This document shows, in pieces, positions 1 to 8,410 of a DNA stretch of 64,000 bases (the stretch's first letter is position 1; every line of letters starts with the position of its first letter). The position numbers were made by a program, and so were the translations under genes. Source of the DNA: JBNJGB01 sp051747385 (GTDB lineage Bacteria > Myxococcota_A > UBA9042 > PHBI01 > JACKFB01); NCBI GenBank assembly GCA_051747385.1, contig JBNJGB010000001.1, positions 124,001-188,000 on the forward strand, read 5' to 3'. The notes under the pieces are model-generated. The model saw nothing but the letters and a program-made list of their open reading frames with translations. It made no database searches and was not told the origin of the DNA.

Positions 1-800
1 CACTCGGGCTGTCGCTCGTCGTCGCCGAGGGTGACCAGGGTCATGCCCTCGTCGAAGTGGGGTGCCTGGGCGATGAGGCGGCCCTCCCCGTCCACCGCGA
101 AGCTGCCGCCGTCGAAGACCAGCTCGTCGTTGGCGCCGAACTGGTTGCAGTACAGGACCGGCACGCCGCCCTCCCGGGCCAGCTCGCAGACGAGGCGGCG
201 GCGGGCGTCGAGCTTGTCCATGGAGTACGGGGAGGCGCTCACGTTGACGAGCACGTCGGCGCCGGCGGCGATCTGCTCGCGGGCGGGCTCCCGGTGATAC
301 AGCGCCCGGCCGAACCACTCGGGGTCGGTCCAGATGTCCTCGCAGATGGTGACGCCGATGCGCCAGCCCTCGAAGTCGACGACCGGCGCCTGGGCGCCCG
401 GCTCGAAGTAGCGGGCCTCGTCGAAGACGTCGTAGCTGGGCAGCAGCGCCTTTCGCCAGGTGTGCACGACGCGGCCGTCCGCGAGGAGGCTCGCCGCGTT
501 GTACAGGGGCTTGCCCCGGGGCCCGTCGTTGGGGGCGACGTGGCCGATCAGGACGGCGATACCCCGGACGCGCGTGGCGAGGGAGATCACCGTCTCCACG
601 TTGCCTTCCACGAACCCGGCGAGGTCTAGCAGGTCCTTGGGCGGATAGCCCACGGTGGCCATCTCCGGGAAGACGACCAGGTCGGCGCCGGCCGCCTTCG
701 CCTCCTCGACCCGCTCGAAGAGGCGCTCGCGGATCGCCTCGATGGCGCCCACGAGGGGGTTGTCCTGCACCATGGCCACGGTGAGCTCGCGCTTCGTCAT
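1..800 (-). CDS. nadE: Glutamine-dependent NAD+ synthetase, N-terminal part (runs off the window)
   Basis: Translated from the minus strand starting at ATG (800-798), the first 266 residues form a nitrilase-fold glutamine amidohydrolase domain. The catalytic triad is visible: Glu in VVFPEMATVGYPPKDLLD, Lys in TWRKALLPSYDVFDE and Cys in IGVTICEDIW. The 'YPPKDLL' and 'LPSYDVFDE(A/K)RYF' motifs are typical of NadE rather than of generic nitrilases. In this family the domain releases ammonia from glutamine and passes it to a C-terminal ATP-pyrophosphatase domain that amidates deamido-NAD in the cytosol. That second domain lies outside the window, so the frame is open at position 1. The gene is divergent from the gene at 913. 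Confidence 0.93.
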   Translation of the reverse strand, partial: MTKRELTVAMVQDNPLVGAIEAIRERLFERVEEAKAAGADLVVFPEMATVGYPPKDLLDLAGFVEGNVETVISLATRVRGIAVLIGHVAPNDGPRGKPLYNAASLLADGRVVHTWRKALLPSYDVFDEARYFEPGAQAPVVDFEGWRIGVTICEDIWTDPEWFGRALYHREPAREQIAAGADVLVNVSASPYSMDKLDARRRLVCELAREGGVPVLYCNQFGANDELVFDGGSFAVDGEGRLIAQAPHFDEGMTLVTLGDDERQPE

Positions 801-874
801 GGCGCCATTCAAGCGGCGAAGGGCCCACACCGCAAGGCCCGCGTGCCCGCCCGCCGTCCACGGGCGCGACCGTC

Positions 875-903
875 TTGTCGTCCATGGCGAGGCCGTGTAC
901 TGT
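875..903 (+). promoter_or_regulatory. Putative sigma-70 promoter, near-leaderless
   Basis: TTGTCG (875-880), a 17-bp spacer and TACTGT (898-903). The -10 box ends only nine bases before the ATG at 913, and no Shine-Dalgarno sequence lies between, so the transcript would start at or within a few bases of the start codon. Confidence 0.5.
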
Positions 904-912
904 CCAGCGCCC

Positions 913-1665
913 ATGAGCCAGTACTCCCTCGTCGACCTGTACGTCCCGGCCTCCGCGGGCTCGCCCGAGGAGGTCGCGGAAGCCGCCGCGAACGCCGGCC
1001 TCGACGCGCTCGTCTACGTGGCCCACACCTGGGAGGAGCTCCCGGACGAGGAGGAGATCGCCGCCCTCGCCGAGCGCCGCGATCGCCCGACCGTGCACCC
1101 GGCCCTGGTGTCCCTGGGCCTCGGCTGGCGGTTCGCCCTGCTCCTCCCCGAGTGGGGCAACGAGACCGTCTACAACGCGGTGGAGGCCCTGGCCACGCCC
1201 GACGCGATCCAGACGACGGTCACGGAGGCGGGGGGCTGCGCGCTCCCGGTGAGCCCGCGGCAGTCCCCGGACGGCGAGGTCATGCGCGAGGGGCCGATCC
1301 TGGCCGACGAGCCGCCCATCGGGGTGGTCGCCCAGGTGGCCGGCGGCAGCGAGCTCGGCCGGGACCTGGACACGGAGGACGCGGGCGCGGCAGGCCGGCG
1401 CATCCTGGGGGCCACCGGCCCCTTCGGGAAGCTCCGCGACGTGGGTACGTTCATGACCTTCCTCCCGGGCGACGGTCGCGACGTGGACAACCTCGTCGAC
1501 GTGATCAACCGCGGGTTCGGCGTCGCCGTGGAGCGCACGGAGATCAGCTCCTCCCGAGGCAACGACGACCGCCGCGGCGGCGGGAGCAAGCGCGGCGAGC
1601 GCAGGAAGAAGCGGAGCCGCAGCCGGCGCGGCGGCCGGGGCCGGAAGAAGGGCGACGGGGAGTAG
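913..1665 (+). CDS. Degenerate PHP-like protein with a basic C-terminal tail
   Basis: A 250-residue protein. The N-terminus (SLVDLYVPASAGSPEEVAEAA, then AGLDALVYVAHTWEE) follows the pattern of a PHP phosphoesterase, where 'DLHxHTxxSDGSxxxxELxxxAxxxGLDxxxxTDH' would be expected. The metal-binding histidines of the first motif are replaced by Tyr/Val, so phosphoesterase activity is doubtful. The last ~40 residues are extremely Arg/Lys/Gly rich (KRGERRKKRSRSRRGGRGRKK-like), suggesting nucleic-acid or ribosome binding. ATG 913 was chosen over upstream in-frame starts because a promoter ends just before it and homology begins there. The stop codon directly abuts repeat family A. The function is unknown; the PHP relationship rests on pattern only. 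Confidence 0.72.
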   Translation: MSQYSLVDLYVPASAGSPEEVAEAAANAGLDALVYVAHTWEELPDEEEIAALAERRDRPTVHPALVSLGLGWRFALLLPEWGNETVYNAVEALATPDAIQTTVTEAGGCALPVSPRQSPDGEVMREGPILADEPPIGVVAQVAGGSELGRDLDTEDAGAAGRRILGATGPFGKLRDVGTFMTFLPGDGRDVDNLVDVINRGFGVAVERTEISSSRGNDDRRGGGSKRGERRKKRSRSRRGGRGRKKGDGE

Positions 1666-2390
1666 GACCGCCGTCCCCGGCGGTCGGTGATCTCGCGCCA
1701 AGGCGCCAAGCCGCAAAGGCCAACGAACCGCTTGCACACAGGTTCGGCTGACAATGTCGGGTCACCGGCAGGCCCACAGTGAGCACACCGGGCCGAAGCA
1801 TGCCGCCTTCCTTTGCGTCTTCGCGTCTTTGCGCGAGCCCTTCGTCTTGCGACATGTGGCGAACTGTGAGGCGTGGACCCCGGCGCCACCCACTGCTTGA
1901 GGCATGGGTGCGACCGCCGTCCCCGGGGGTGCGACCGCCGTCCCCGGCGGTCGGTGATCTCGCGCCAAGGCGCCAAGCCGCAAAGGCCAACGAACCGCTT
2001 GCACACAGGTTCGGCTGACAATGTCGGGTCACCGGCAGGCCCACAGTGAGCACACCGGGCCGAAGCATGCCGCCTTCCTTTGCGTCTTCGCGTCTTTGCG
2101 CGAGCCCTTCGTCTTGCGACATGTGGCGAACTGTGAGGCGTGGACCCCGGCGCCACCCACTGCTTGAGGCATGGGTGCGACCGCCGTCCCCGGGGGTGCG
2201 ACCGCCGTCCCCGGCGGTCGGTGATCTCGCGCCAAGCCGCAAAGGCCAACGAACCGCTTGCACACAGGTTCGGCTGACAATGTCGGGTCACCGGCAGGCC
2301 CACAGCGAGCACACCGGGCCGAAGCATGCCGCCTTCCTTTGCGTCTTCGCGTCTTTGCGCGAGCCCTTCGGTGAGGCGTGGACGCAGGTC
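1666..2390 (+). repeat. Family A repeat in a three-copy tandem array (period 267 bp)
   Basis: Three head-to-tail copies start at about 1667, 1934 and 2201, giving an exact 267-bp period. Each begins with the palindrome GACCGCCGTCCCCGGCGGTC and contains 'CGCCAAGCCGCAAAGGCCAACG', 'CACCGGCAGGCCCACAG' and 'CTTTGCGTCTTCGCGTCTTTGC' blocks. The third copy has an 8-bp deletion near its start and lacks the segment after 'GCGAGCCCTTCG'. Single diverged copies occur at 42083, 55616 and 61419. Long open frames here, mainly on the minus strand, simply translate the repeat and are not genes. The array lies between the convergent 913 gene and batE. Confidence 0.9.
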
Positions 2391-2407
2391 CTACCGCACC
2401 AAGCGGG

Positions 2408-3214
2408 CTAGATCTGCTTCACCGCGCCGGTCTCGACCCAGCCCTCGCGGCCGTTGGCGAGCTCGACGCGGGTCCAGTCGTCGCCGGGGTCGACGATGCG
2501 GACCTCCATGCCCTCGGGGATGTCGATGCCGCGGGCATCGGCGTGGCGGCCCTCCCGGAGGGTGACGCGATCCTCGACCACCACGCCCAGGCGGAAGTGG
2601 TCGTCGGTCCACGCGCGCCCGGCCGCGACGCCGGCCAGGAGGAGGGTCACGACGGCGACGGGGATGGCGGCGGCGCCCAGCCCCCGGCGCGCGGGCAACA
2701 GCCGGCGGGCCGCCAGCAGGAGCCACAGGAGCCACCACGCCACGAGGAACACCACGGCCGGCGTGCCGGCGGACACCAGGTGGGTCATGCGGTACACGAG
2801 CCCGCCCGGCTCGGCGTAGATGAACTGGCTCTTGTCGCTGCCGGTCCGGTAGCGCTCCTGGAGGACCTGCCGGGTCACCTCGAGGTTGCCGCGGAGGGCC
2901 TCCTCCACGTCGCCCTCCGGGTCGAGCCGGAGCCCCCGCCGGTAGTAGAGGATGGCGCTCCCGTAGTCCCCCGTCCTGAAGAAGGCGTTGCCCAGGTTGT
3001 GATAGAGGACCGGGTCCTCCAGCTCGAAGTCCTCGAGGATCTGGCCGTACAGGCGCGCGGCCATGGCGTACTCGCCCTTGAAGTACGCCTGGTTCCCCTC
3101 CCGGAAGAGCTGCTGGGCGTCCGGCTCGTCCGGCGCGGCGGCGGCCGGCGCGGGGGCCGCCAGGGCGGCGACCGCCAGAGCCACCGCCAGGATCGACGAC
3201 GCGAAGGTCCTCAT
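2408..3214 (-). CDS. batE: BatE-like TPR/SH3 membrane protein
   Basis: A 268-residue protein starting at ATG 3214, which overlaps the batD stop (ATGA). It has a cleavable signal peptide (LAVALAVAALAAPAPAAAA), two to three TPR motifs (for example LYHNLGNAFFRTGDYGSAILYYRRGLRLDP), two hydrophobic segments (VVFLVAWWLLWLLL and AIPVAVVTLLLAGVAA), and a C-terminal bacterial SH3-like domain (VVVEDRVTLREGRHADARG to ANGREGWVETGAVKQI). This TPR-TM-SH3 order is that of BatE in aerotolerance operons. It is the last gene of the operon and probably acts at the cytoplasmic membrane facing the periplasm as part of a Bat complex. The biochemical role of BatE is not established in the family. Confidence 0.85.
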   Translation of the reverse strand: MRTFASSILAVALAVAALAAPAPAAAAPDEPDAQQLFREGNQAYFKGEYAMAARLYGQILEDFELEDPVLYHNLGNAFFRTGDYGSAILYYRRGLRLDPEGDVEEALRGNLEVTRQVLQERYRTGSDKSQFIYAEPGGLVYRMTHLVSAGTPAVVFLVAWWLLWLLLAARRLLPARRGLGAAAIPVAVVTLLLAGVAAGRAWTDDHFRLGVVVEDRVTLREGRHADARGIDIPEGMEVRIVDPGDDWTRVELANGREGWVETGAVKQI

Positions 3215-4992
3215 GGCCGCCTCCTCGGCTGCACGCGGTCCAGGCGCTTCAGCAGCGCCTCGACCCGCCCCAGGCTCTCGCGCATCTGCTCCTCGGCCGA
3301 GCCGGACGGAGCGAACCGGGCGAAGTCGCAGTTCTCCAGCTCCACGACGACCTCGTCCATCAGCTCCTTGGGATAGCCGGCCTCCACGCCGGCCTGTCGA
3401 ATCTCCTCGTGGGTCATGCCCACCGCCGGCAGGTTGGCGCGCTCCTCCAGGTAGCCCGTGAGCACCCGGCTCACCTGCCCGTAGAAGTCCTTCACGAGCC
3501 CCTCGCTCATCACCTGCCGGGCCACGCGGAGGCGCTTCCGGGCGTTCCCGTGAGCCCCCTTCGCCCGCCGCGCCAGGGGATTCTGCTCGCGCCGGCGCCG
3601 CAGCCGGAAGCGGGCCTCCGCCAGGAACCACAGCAGCAGGGGCAGCCCCACCAGGGCCCAGAACAGGGGCGTCCCGGCGAGCCGACTGCGCCCGTGCTGC
3701 CGGAGCGTGTGCGCGTCGATGGTCGGCCCGATGTCCTCCCCGGCCAGCGGCGAGGCGCCGCCCTCCGGGAGGGCCTGTCCCCTCACGGTGAGGGGATCGC
3801 CGGTCCAGCTCAGGGTGCGATATCCGGCCCGCTCCGGGTCGAAGTAGGCGAAGCGCACCGTGGGCGCGGGATGCTCGCCCGGCTCGCGGGGTACCAGGAT
3901 GAACTGGAACGTCCGCCGCCCGTGCATGCCGCTGGCGTCCTTCTCGATGCGATCCTCCGACGTGGAGGACAGGGGCTGCACCTCGAACTGCTCGCCCCCC
4001 TCGAGGACGGGCGGCTTCACGCTCACGAGCGCCCCGCTGCCGCTGATGCTCACCTCCAGCATGAGCCGCTCGCCGGTCTCGACCTGCGTGGGCTCTCGCC
4101 CGTCGGAGTCCGTCAGGCTGACGCTCATCTGGAGCCGGCCGATGTTGCCCTCCCGGAAGACCGCCGGGCGGCCCTCCTCCGGGAGCGGGAGGATGTCCAC
4201 CTTGAACGGCTGCGAGCGGATGGTCCGCCGCGTGGTCCGCACGAAGCTGCCCGCCGTCACCCGCACCGCCATGCTGTCGATGGTCGCCTCGCCGGGCTCC
4301 AGGCCCGTGAGGAGCCGCACGGAGCGGGGTACCCAGCGGAACCGCCGGCCCCGGATGGTGGTCTCGCGCACCCGGGGGCGGACGTCGGGCTCCAGGAGCT
4401 CCTCGCCGAGCAGGCCCTCCAGGGATGGCCGGGTCACGACCTCGGCCGACTGCACCCGGACGCGCGGCCGGAAGTACAGGCGCCAGGCCGCCACGAAGGG
4501 CTCACCCACGTAGTACGCGTTCCGCGCCGTCTCTGCGTGGAGGAAGAGGTCCTCCCGCGCCTCGTCGGCCAGGTCCCGGGCCTCGTCGGCGGACGTGGCC
4601 GGCGGGAGTTGCGGCTCCCGGACGGTCACGGTCACCGGCCGGGACCGGGCCACCTCGCGGCCCTCGTCGAACAGCGTCACGACCCCGAGGGTCAGCTCCC
4701 CAGCGCGCTTCGGCCGCAGGGACAGGGAGAGGACCTGCCGCCGCGTCATGCGGCCGTTGATGATCTGGATCTGCTGGGATCGGCTGCGTCCGAGCACCTC
4801 GAACCCGTCCAGGTCGGGCCCGTCGTACCGGTCGTAGGAGCCTGACATGGTGATCTCCGCCTCGAGATCCTCGTCCAGGCTCAGGGCGGTCCGATCCACC
4901 TCCACCTCGACGGAGGCCTCCTCGGCCCACGCCGCGCTGGACGCCGCCGCGACGAGCAGGGCCGCGGCGAAGATGGTTCCGGCTCGCCGCAT
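3211..4992 (-). CDS. batD: BatD, oxygen-tolerance family protein
   Basis: About 593 residues. A signal peptide (MRRAGTIFAAALLVAAASSAAWA) is followed by repeated beta-sandwich modules (VEVEVDRTALSLDEDLEAEITMSG, then 'PPVLEGGEQFEVQPLSS') typical of BatD. A single membrane segment (LFWALVGLPLLLWFLAEARF) and a C-terminal cytoplasmic helical region (RVLTGYLEERANLPAVGMTHEEI) follow. GTG 4995 and ATG 4992 are both in frame. ATG 4992 is preferred because AAGGA lies six bases upstream and the junction then reads TGATG with the preceding stop. The 3' end overlaps batE by four bases. BatD proteins are thought to be periplasmic interaction partners of the vWA proteins BatA/BatB. Confidence 0.9.
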   Translation of the reverse strand: MRRAGTIFAAALLVAAASSAAWAEEASVEVEVDRTALSLDEDLEAEITMSGSYDRYDGPDLDGFEVLGRSRSQQIQIINGRMTRRQVLSLSLRPKRAGELTLGVVTLFDEGREVARSRPVTVTVREPQLPPATSADEARDLADEAREDLFLHAETARNAYYVGEPFVAAWRLYFRPRVRVQSAEVVTRPSLEGLLGEELLEPDVRPRVRETTIRGRRFRWVPRSVRLLTGLEPGEATIDSMAVRVTAGSFVRTTRRTIRSQPFKVDILPLPEEGRPAVFREGNIGRLQMSVSLTDSDGREPTQVETGERLMLEVSISGSGALVSVKPPVLEGGEQFEVQPLSSTSEDRIEKDASGMHGRRTFQFILVPREPGEHPAPTVRFAYFDPERAGYRTLSWTGDPLTVRGQALPEGGASPLAGEDIGPTIDAHTLRQHGRSRLAGTPLFWALVGLPLLLWFLAEARFRLRRRREQNPLARRAKGAHGNARKRLRVARQVMSEGLVKDFYGQVSRVLTGYLEERANLPAVGMTHEEIRQAGVEAGYPKELMDEVVVELENCDFARFAPSGSAEEQMRESLGRVEALLKRLDRVQPRRRP

Positions 4993-7130
4993 CACCAGTC
5001 CTTGTCCGGCGGGTCGTTCACGAGGGGGGATCGTCGGGCGCGCTCGAGAGCTTCGAGATTCTCGGGGTTGCGATCCAGCTTGTCGAGGGCGTCCTCCAGG
5101 GGGGTCGCCTGCTCCTCCGCCCGCTCCTGCCGCGGCTCCCGGGGCTCCTCGGGCGGCTGCTCCCGCTCCTCCTCCTGCTGCTCGCCCTCGTCGTCCTGCT
5201 GGTCCTCCTTCTCGCCCTGGTCCTCGTCGTCCTGGTCCTCCTGGTCGTCCTCGTCCTCCTGGTCGTCCTCCTCCTCGTCCTGCTGCTGCTCCTGGCCGCC
5301 GCCCTGCGGCTCGTCCAGCCGCAGCAGGTAGAAGTTCTCCGTCTCCTCGTCCCGGCCGCGCACCCGCACGGTGTACGGCGTCGGCTCCTCCACCTCCGGC
5401 AGGGGGAGGCGCTCACCGTTGGCCTCCGGGGAGGACCGGTCGGACGAGGCCACCTCCTCCGAGCCGGACTCGTCGAAGAGCGTCATGTCCAGGTCGCCCT
5501 TGGCGTGCTCGAAGACGGCGCTGAGGACCGTCGGCTGGTCCGGCTTCGAGGCCACCCGCAGCCAGTCCACGTCGCCGGGGCAGATGCGCAGGAGCATCGG
5601 GGGCGGCGGCTGCTGTCCCTGGCCCTGGACCATCCCCGGTCCGCCCGGGGCACCTCCCGGCGCTCCGCCCTGCTGCGGCCCGGCCGCCCGTCGCGCGGCC
5701 TCGGCGAAGTCGGGCGCGTCCGCCGGGATGTCGTTGTCCTCCAGGGCGTCGTCCCCCTCGGGGCACGGCGGCACGATCTGCACCACGAGCTGATAGCGGC
5801 CCTCCAGCTCCGGCGCGCCGGCGACCCGGATCAGGTAGCGGCCCTCGCCCGGCGTGAGCAGCGTCGACACGCGCCCCTGCCCCGTCGGCGCGCCCTCGGA
5901 GACCGAGCCGTCCGGTCCGTGCACCTCCAGCTCCAGGGGCGGCGGCCCCTCGGCCTCCTCCTCGCCCTCGTCGCCATCGCCCGAGTCCTGGAGGGTCGCG
6001 AAGGCGAAGAGGCTCTCCCCCTCCGCCAGGGTGACGGAGTACCAGTCCTCGTCGAAGGGGCAGATCCGGAGTCCCTCCAGCGGGCCGGGCGTCAGGGGAG
6101 CCGCCTCCTCGGGTCCGTCGTTGTCCTCGAAGCGATCCTCGGTGGCGCTGCAGGGCGGCCGGACCTCCACCTCCATGTCGTAGGCCACCTCGTCCCGGTC
6201 CACGTTCTCCACCTTCAGGAGCCAGAGGCCAGCGTCCTCCGGCCCCACGGTGAACTCCAGGTCCTCCAGCAGGACGTCGGCGTCAGCGGGGGGGCGAAGG
6301 CGTCGCTCCCCGTCCGGCGCGTACAGCGACAGGGCGAGCCGCCCGCCGTCCTCCGGGAAGTCGATGCTCGCGGCCAGGCGGTCCCCCGCCCCCAGGTCCA
6401 CCCGGAACCAGTCCACGTCCTCCGGGCAGGAGCGAAGCTCCCCGGTCCACGTGAGCCGATCCCCGGCCCCCGGCCCGGGCTGCGGCGCCGGCGCCCCGGA
6501 CGGCGGCGCGGGCTGCTCCGGGGCGGGCTCGATCCGCGTCGCCTCGTCCGGCGTGTCGTTGGGCTCCATCTCGTCGTTCCGGGCCGAGCACGGCGGGTCC
6601 ACGCGGAGCAGCGCGATCTCCAGGTTCCGCAGCACGTCCTCGTCGTCGCGCTTCAGGAGGAGGGCCTTCTCCAGGTGCTCCACGGCCCGCTCCCACTTCG
6701 GCATGGCCGCCTCCATGGGATCGGCCGGGGTCTCGCCCTCGCCGTCCTCCTCGTCGCCCGCGGCGAGGTCCCCCGGCTCGGACCGCTCGATCTCCAGCGC
6801 CCAGCGGGCGTAGGCGGCCCCCAGCGCGGCGTAGACGTCGTGGCGGAGCCCGGGGTCCTCGGCGTCCAGGGCCCGGAGGAGCATCTGCGTCGCCTCGTCG
6901 TGCCGGCCGACGGCGGTCAGGGCCAGGCCCCGATCGTACGCGAGGGCCGGCGTTTCCGGGATCTCGGCCGCGGCCTCGCGGTAGCTCTCCAGCGCCTCCT
7001 CGACACGCCCGCTCGCGAGGGCCTCGTTCCCCTCGTCCACCGCCCCGTGCGTCGTCTTCCACACGTCCGAGTCGCAGCCCGCGCACGCGAGCCCGACGAC
7101 CACGGCCAGCACCGGCACCGCGCGCCTCAT
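4992..7130 (-). CDS. TPR lipoprotein with three PPC-like domains (BatC position)
   Basis: 712 residues from ATG 7130, which overlaps the batB stop (ATGA). The signal peptide ends in a lipobox (LACAGC, Cys about 20). Residues ~30-190 are TPR-like and occupy the place of BatC. Three successive extracellular modules follow, each opening with 'PPC(S/P)...D..(E/D)(P/D)ND.P(D/E)EA' and carrying 'ICPxDxDW(F/Y/L)xV', the hallmark of PPC-type beta-sandwich domains. The final ~120 residues contain an extreme Glu/Asp/Gln tract (QQQDEEEDDQEDEDDQEDQD) and a short basic end. BatC proteins are normally small TPR proteins, so this is a much enlarged variant. Inference: an outer-membrane or periplasmic lipoprotein scaffold for the Bat complex, with the acidic tract possibly binding divalent cations. 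Confidence 0.8.
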   Translation of the reverse strand: MRRAVPVLAVVVGLACAGCDSDVWKTTHGAVDEGNEALASGRVEEALESYREAAAEIPETPALAYDRGLALTAVGRHDEATQMLLRALDAEDPGLRHDVYAALGAAYARWALEIERSEPGDLAAGDEEDGEGETPADPMEAAMPKWERAVEHLEKALLLKRDDEDVLRNLEIALLRVDPPCSARNDEMEPNDTPDEATRIEPAPEQPAPPSGAPAPQPGPGAGDRLTWTGELRSCPEDVDWFRVDLGAGDRLAASIDFPEDGGRLALSLYAPDGERRLRPPADADVLLEDLEFTVGPEDAGLWLLKVENVDRDEVAYDMEVEVRPPCSATEDRFEDNDGPEEAAPLTPGPLEGLRICPFDEDWYSVTLAEGESLFAFATLQDSGDGDEGEEEAEGPPPLELEVHGPDGSVSEGAPTGQGRVSTLLTPGEGRYLIRVAGAPELEGRYQLVVQIVPPCPEGDDALEDNDIPADAPDFAEAARRAAGPQQGGAPGGAPGGPGMVQGQGQQPPPPMLLRICPGDVDWLRVASKPDQPTVLSAVFEHAKGDLDMTLFDESGSEEVASSDRSSPEANGERLPLPEVEEPTPYTVRVRGRDEETENFYLLRLDEPQGGGQEQQQDEEEDDQEDEDDQEDQDDEDQGEKEDQQDDEGEQQEEEREQPPEEPREPRQERAEEQATPLEDALDKLDRNPENLEALERARRSPLVNDPPDKDW

Positions 7131-8242
7131 TCGCTCCTCCTCCTCCGCCGCGGGCGACCGGCGAGCAGCGCCTCCAGCACCAGCAGCACCAGGGCGGGGA
7201 CCAGCGCGATCTGGAAGCGATCGTCGCGCAGGTGCTGGAAGGTCGCCTCGTACTCCTTCTTCTCCAGGCGGTCGACGGCCTTCAGCAGCCCGTCGCCCAT
7301 CCCCTGGGGCCCCAGGTGCCAGTACTCGCCGCCCGTCGTCCGCGCGATCTCCCGCAGCAGCTCCTCGTTCAGCTCCGAGAACAGGGGCGTGCGGCCGTCC
7401 GGGCCCTTCATGGTGCCCACCACCTGCCCCTGCTCGTTGACCATGGGCACCGGGCGTCCCTGGGCCGTGCCCACGCCCACCGTGTAGATGCGGATGCCGA
7501 GCTCCGCGGCCAGCCTCGCCACCTCCCGCGGCTCCCCCTCGTGGTTCTCTCCGTCCGTGAACACGACGATCGCCTTGTGCTCCGAGCCCTCGAAGCCGGG
7601 CGTGTCGTCCGCGGGCGCCCGCTCCACCGCCTCGTCCGCCCGACCGGGCATCTGCGCCAGGGTCCCCTCCAGCTCGTCGCGGGGCACCAGGGCGCGGATG
7701 GCCTCGATCAGCGCCCGCCCCAGGGCCGTACCGCCGCGGGGCATGTCCTCCACCCGGAGCTCGTCCAGGTAGGTCCGGATCACGTCGAAGTCGCTGGTGA
7801 GCGGCGTCTGCACGAAGGCCAGCCCGGCGAACGGGACCAGCCCCACGCGCCCGCCGCTCAGGCTGTCGAGGAGGCGATCCACCTCGGCGCGGGCAGCTCC
7901 CAGGCGATCCGGCACGACGTCCCCGGCCTTCATGGACTTGGAGGCGTCCACCGCCACGGCGATGTCGATGCCGAGGTTCTTCAGCTCCGTGGCGCGCGTC
8001 CCGCCCTGGGGCCGCATGAGCCCGACCACGACGAGCGCGGCGGACGCCAGGACGAGCCCCGCGCGGAGCGCGTTCCGCCCGGTCCCCGCCCGCCGGAGCA
8101 GCCCCGGCAGGGGGCCACGCGCGGCCAGGTCCTCCAGGCGCGCGCGACGCCACAGCCCGAGCCCGATGAACCCGAACAGGAGGCCCAGGACCACGAAGCC
8201 CCAGATGGCCGCGCCCACGTCTCCCCACACCCAGTCGGTCAT
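7127..8242 (-). CDS. batB: BatB, membrane-anchored von Willebrand factor A protein
   Basis: 371 residues from ATG 8242. An N-terminal membrane segment (IWGFVVLGLLFGFIGLGLW) and a second hydrophobic helix (ALRAGLVLASAALVVVGLM) precede a vWA domain with MIDAS motif D99-A-S-K-S, the downstream Thr/Gly region (GGTALGRALIEAI) and 'VVFTDGENHEG'. A C-terminal membrane helix (ALVPALVLLVLEALLAG) completes the usual 'TM-vWA-TM' BatB layout. It overlaps the next gene by four bases. The upstream side is separated from batA by a 164-bp inserted element, whose terminal GGGGG sits at Shine-Dalgarno distance from this ATG. Confidence 0.9.
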   Translation of the reverse strand: MTDWVWGDVGAAIWGFVVLGLLFGFIGLGLWRRARLEDLAARGPLPGLLRRAGTGRNALRAGLVLASAALVVVGLMRPQGGTRATELKNLGIDIAVAVDASKSMKAGDVVPDRLGAARAEVDRLLDSLSGGRVGLVPFAGLAFVQTPLTSDFDVIRTYLDELRVEDMPRGGTALGRALIEAIRALVPRDELEGTLAQMPGRADEAVERAPADDTPGFEGSEHKAIVVFTDGENHEGEPREVARLAAELGIRIYTVGVGTAQGRPVPMVNEQGQVVGTMKGPDGRTPLFSELNEELLREIARTTGGEYWHLGPQGMGDGLLKAVDRLEKKEYEATFQHLRDDRFQIALVPALVLLVLEALLAGRPRRRRRSE

Positions 8243-8246
8243 ACGA

Positions 8247-8410
8247 GACCCCCGGGGAGTGCCGGAGCTTCGAGCGCACGGCGTCGAGGCGCAAGCTGGG
8301 GTGCGACGCGGGGACGCAGGACTGGCGCGAGCCAACTCAAGGACCCGCGGCGTGCCACAGCGCCGTCGGATCGTCGGCGTGAGCCGAATCGGAGGCGCTT
8401 CACGGGGGTC
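8247..8410 (-). repeat. Family B element (164 bp) inserted at the batA/batB junction
   Basis: Read on the minus strand, the element runs from GACCCCCG to CGGGGGTC, a perfect 8-bp terminal inverted repeat, and is flanked on both sides by the 6-bp direct repeat TCGTAT (plus-strand ATACGA at 8241-8246 and 8411-8416). A second copy at 38048-38210 is roughly three-quarters identical and has a covarying inverted repeat. The batA stop (TGA) is made of a T from the flank and GA from the element, and the batB ATG is restored after the second TCGTAT. Removing the element and one flank copy would recreate an ATGA overlap like the other junctions in this operon. Confidence 0.85.

Noticed and set aside
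1170..2327. Minus-strand open frames across the tandem repeat, with repeated protein segments
   Set aside because: The repeated peptide is only the translation of the 267-bp units, and the frame also runs into the antisense of the 913 gene.
8247..8410. The family B element as a short coding gene (peptide MTPVKRLRFGSRRRSDGAV... in one copy, MTPVKELRSGPRQRSDGAV... in the other)
   Set aside because: The open frame is partly shared, but the second half diverges in frame and composition between copies, and conservation is better explained by terminal repeats and DNA structure. A tiny peptide cannot be fully excluded.
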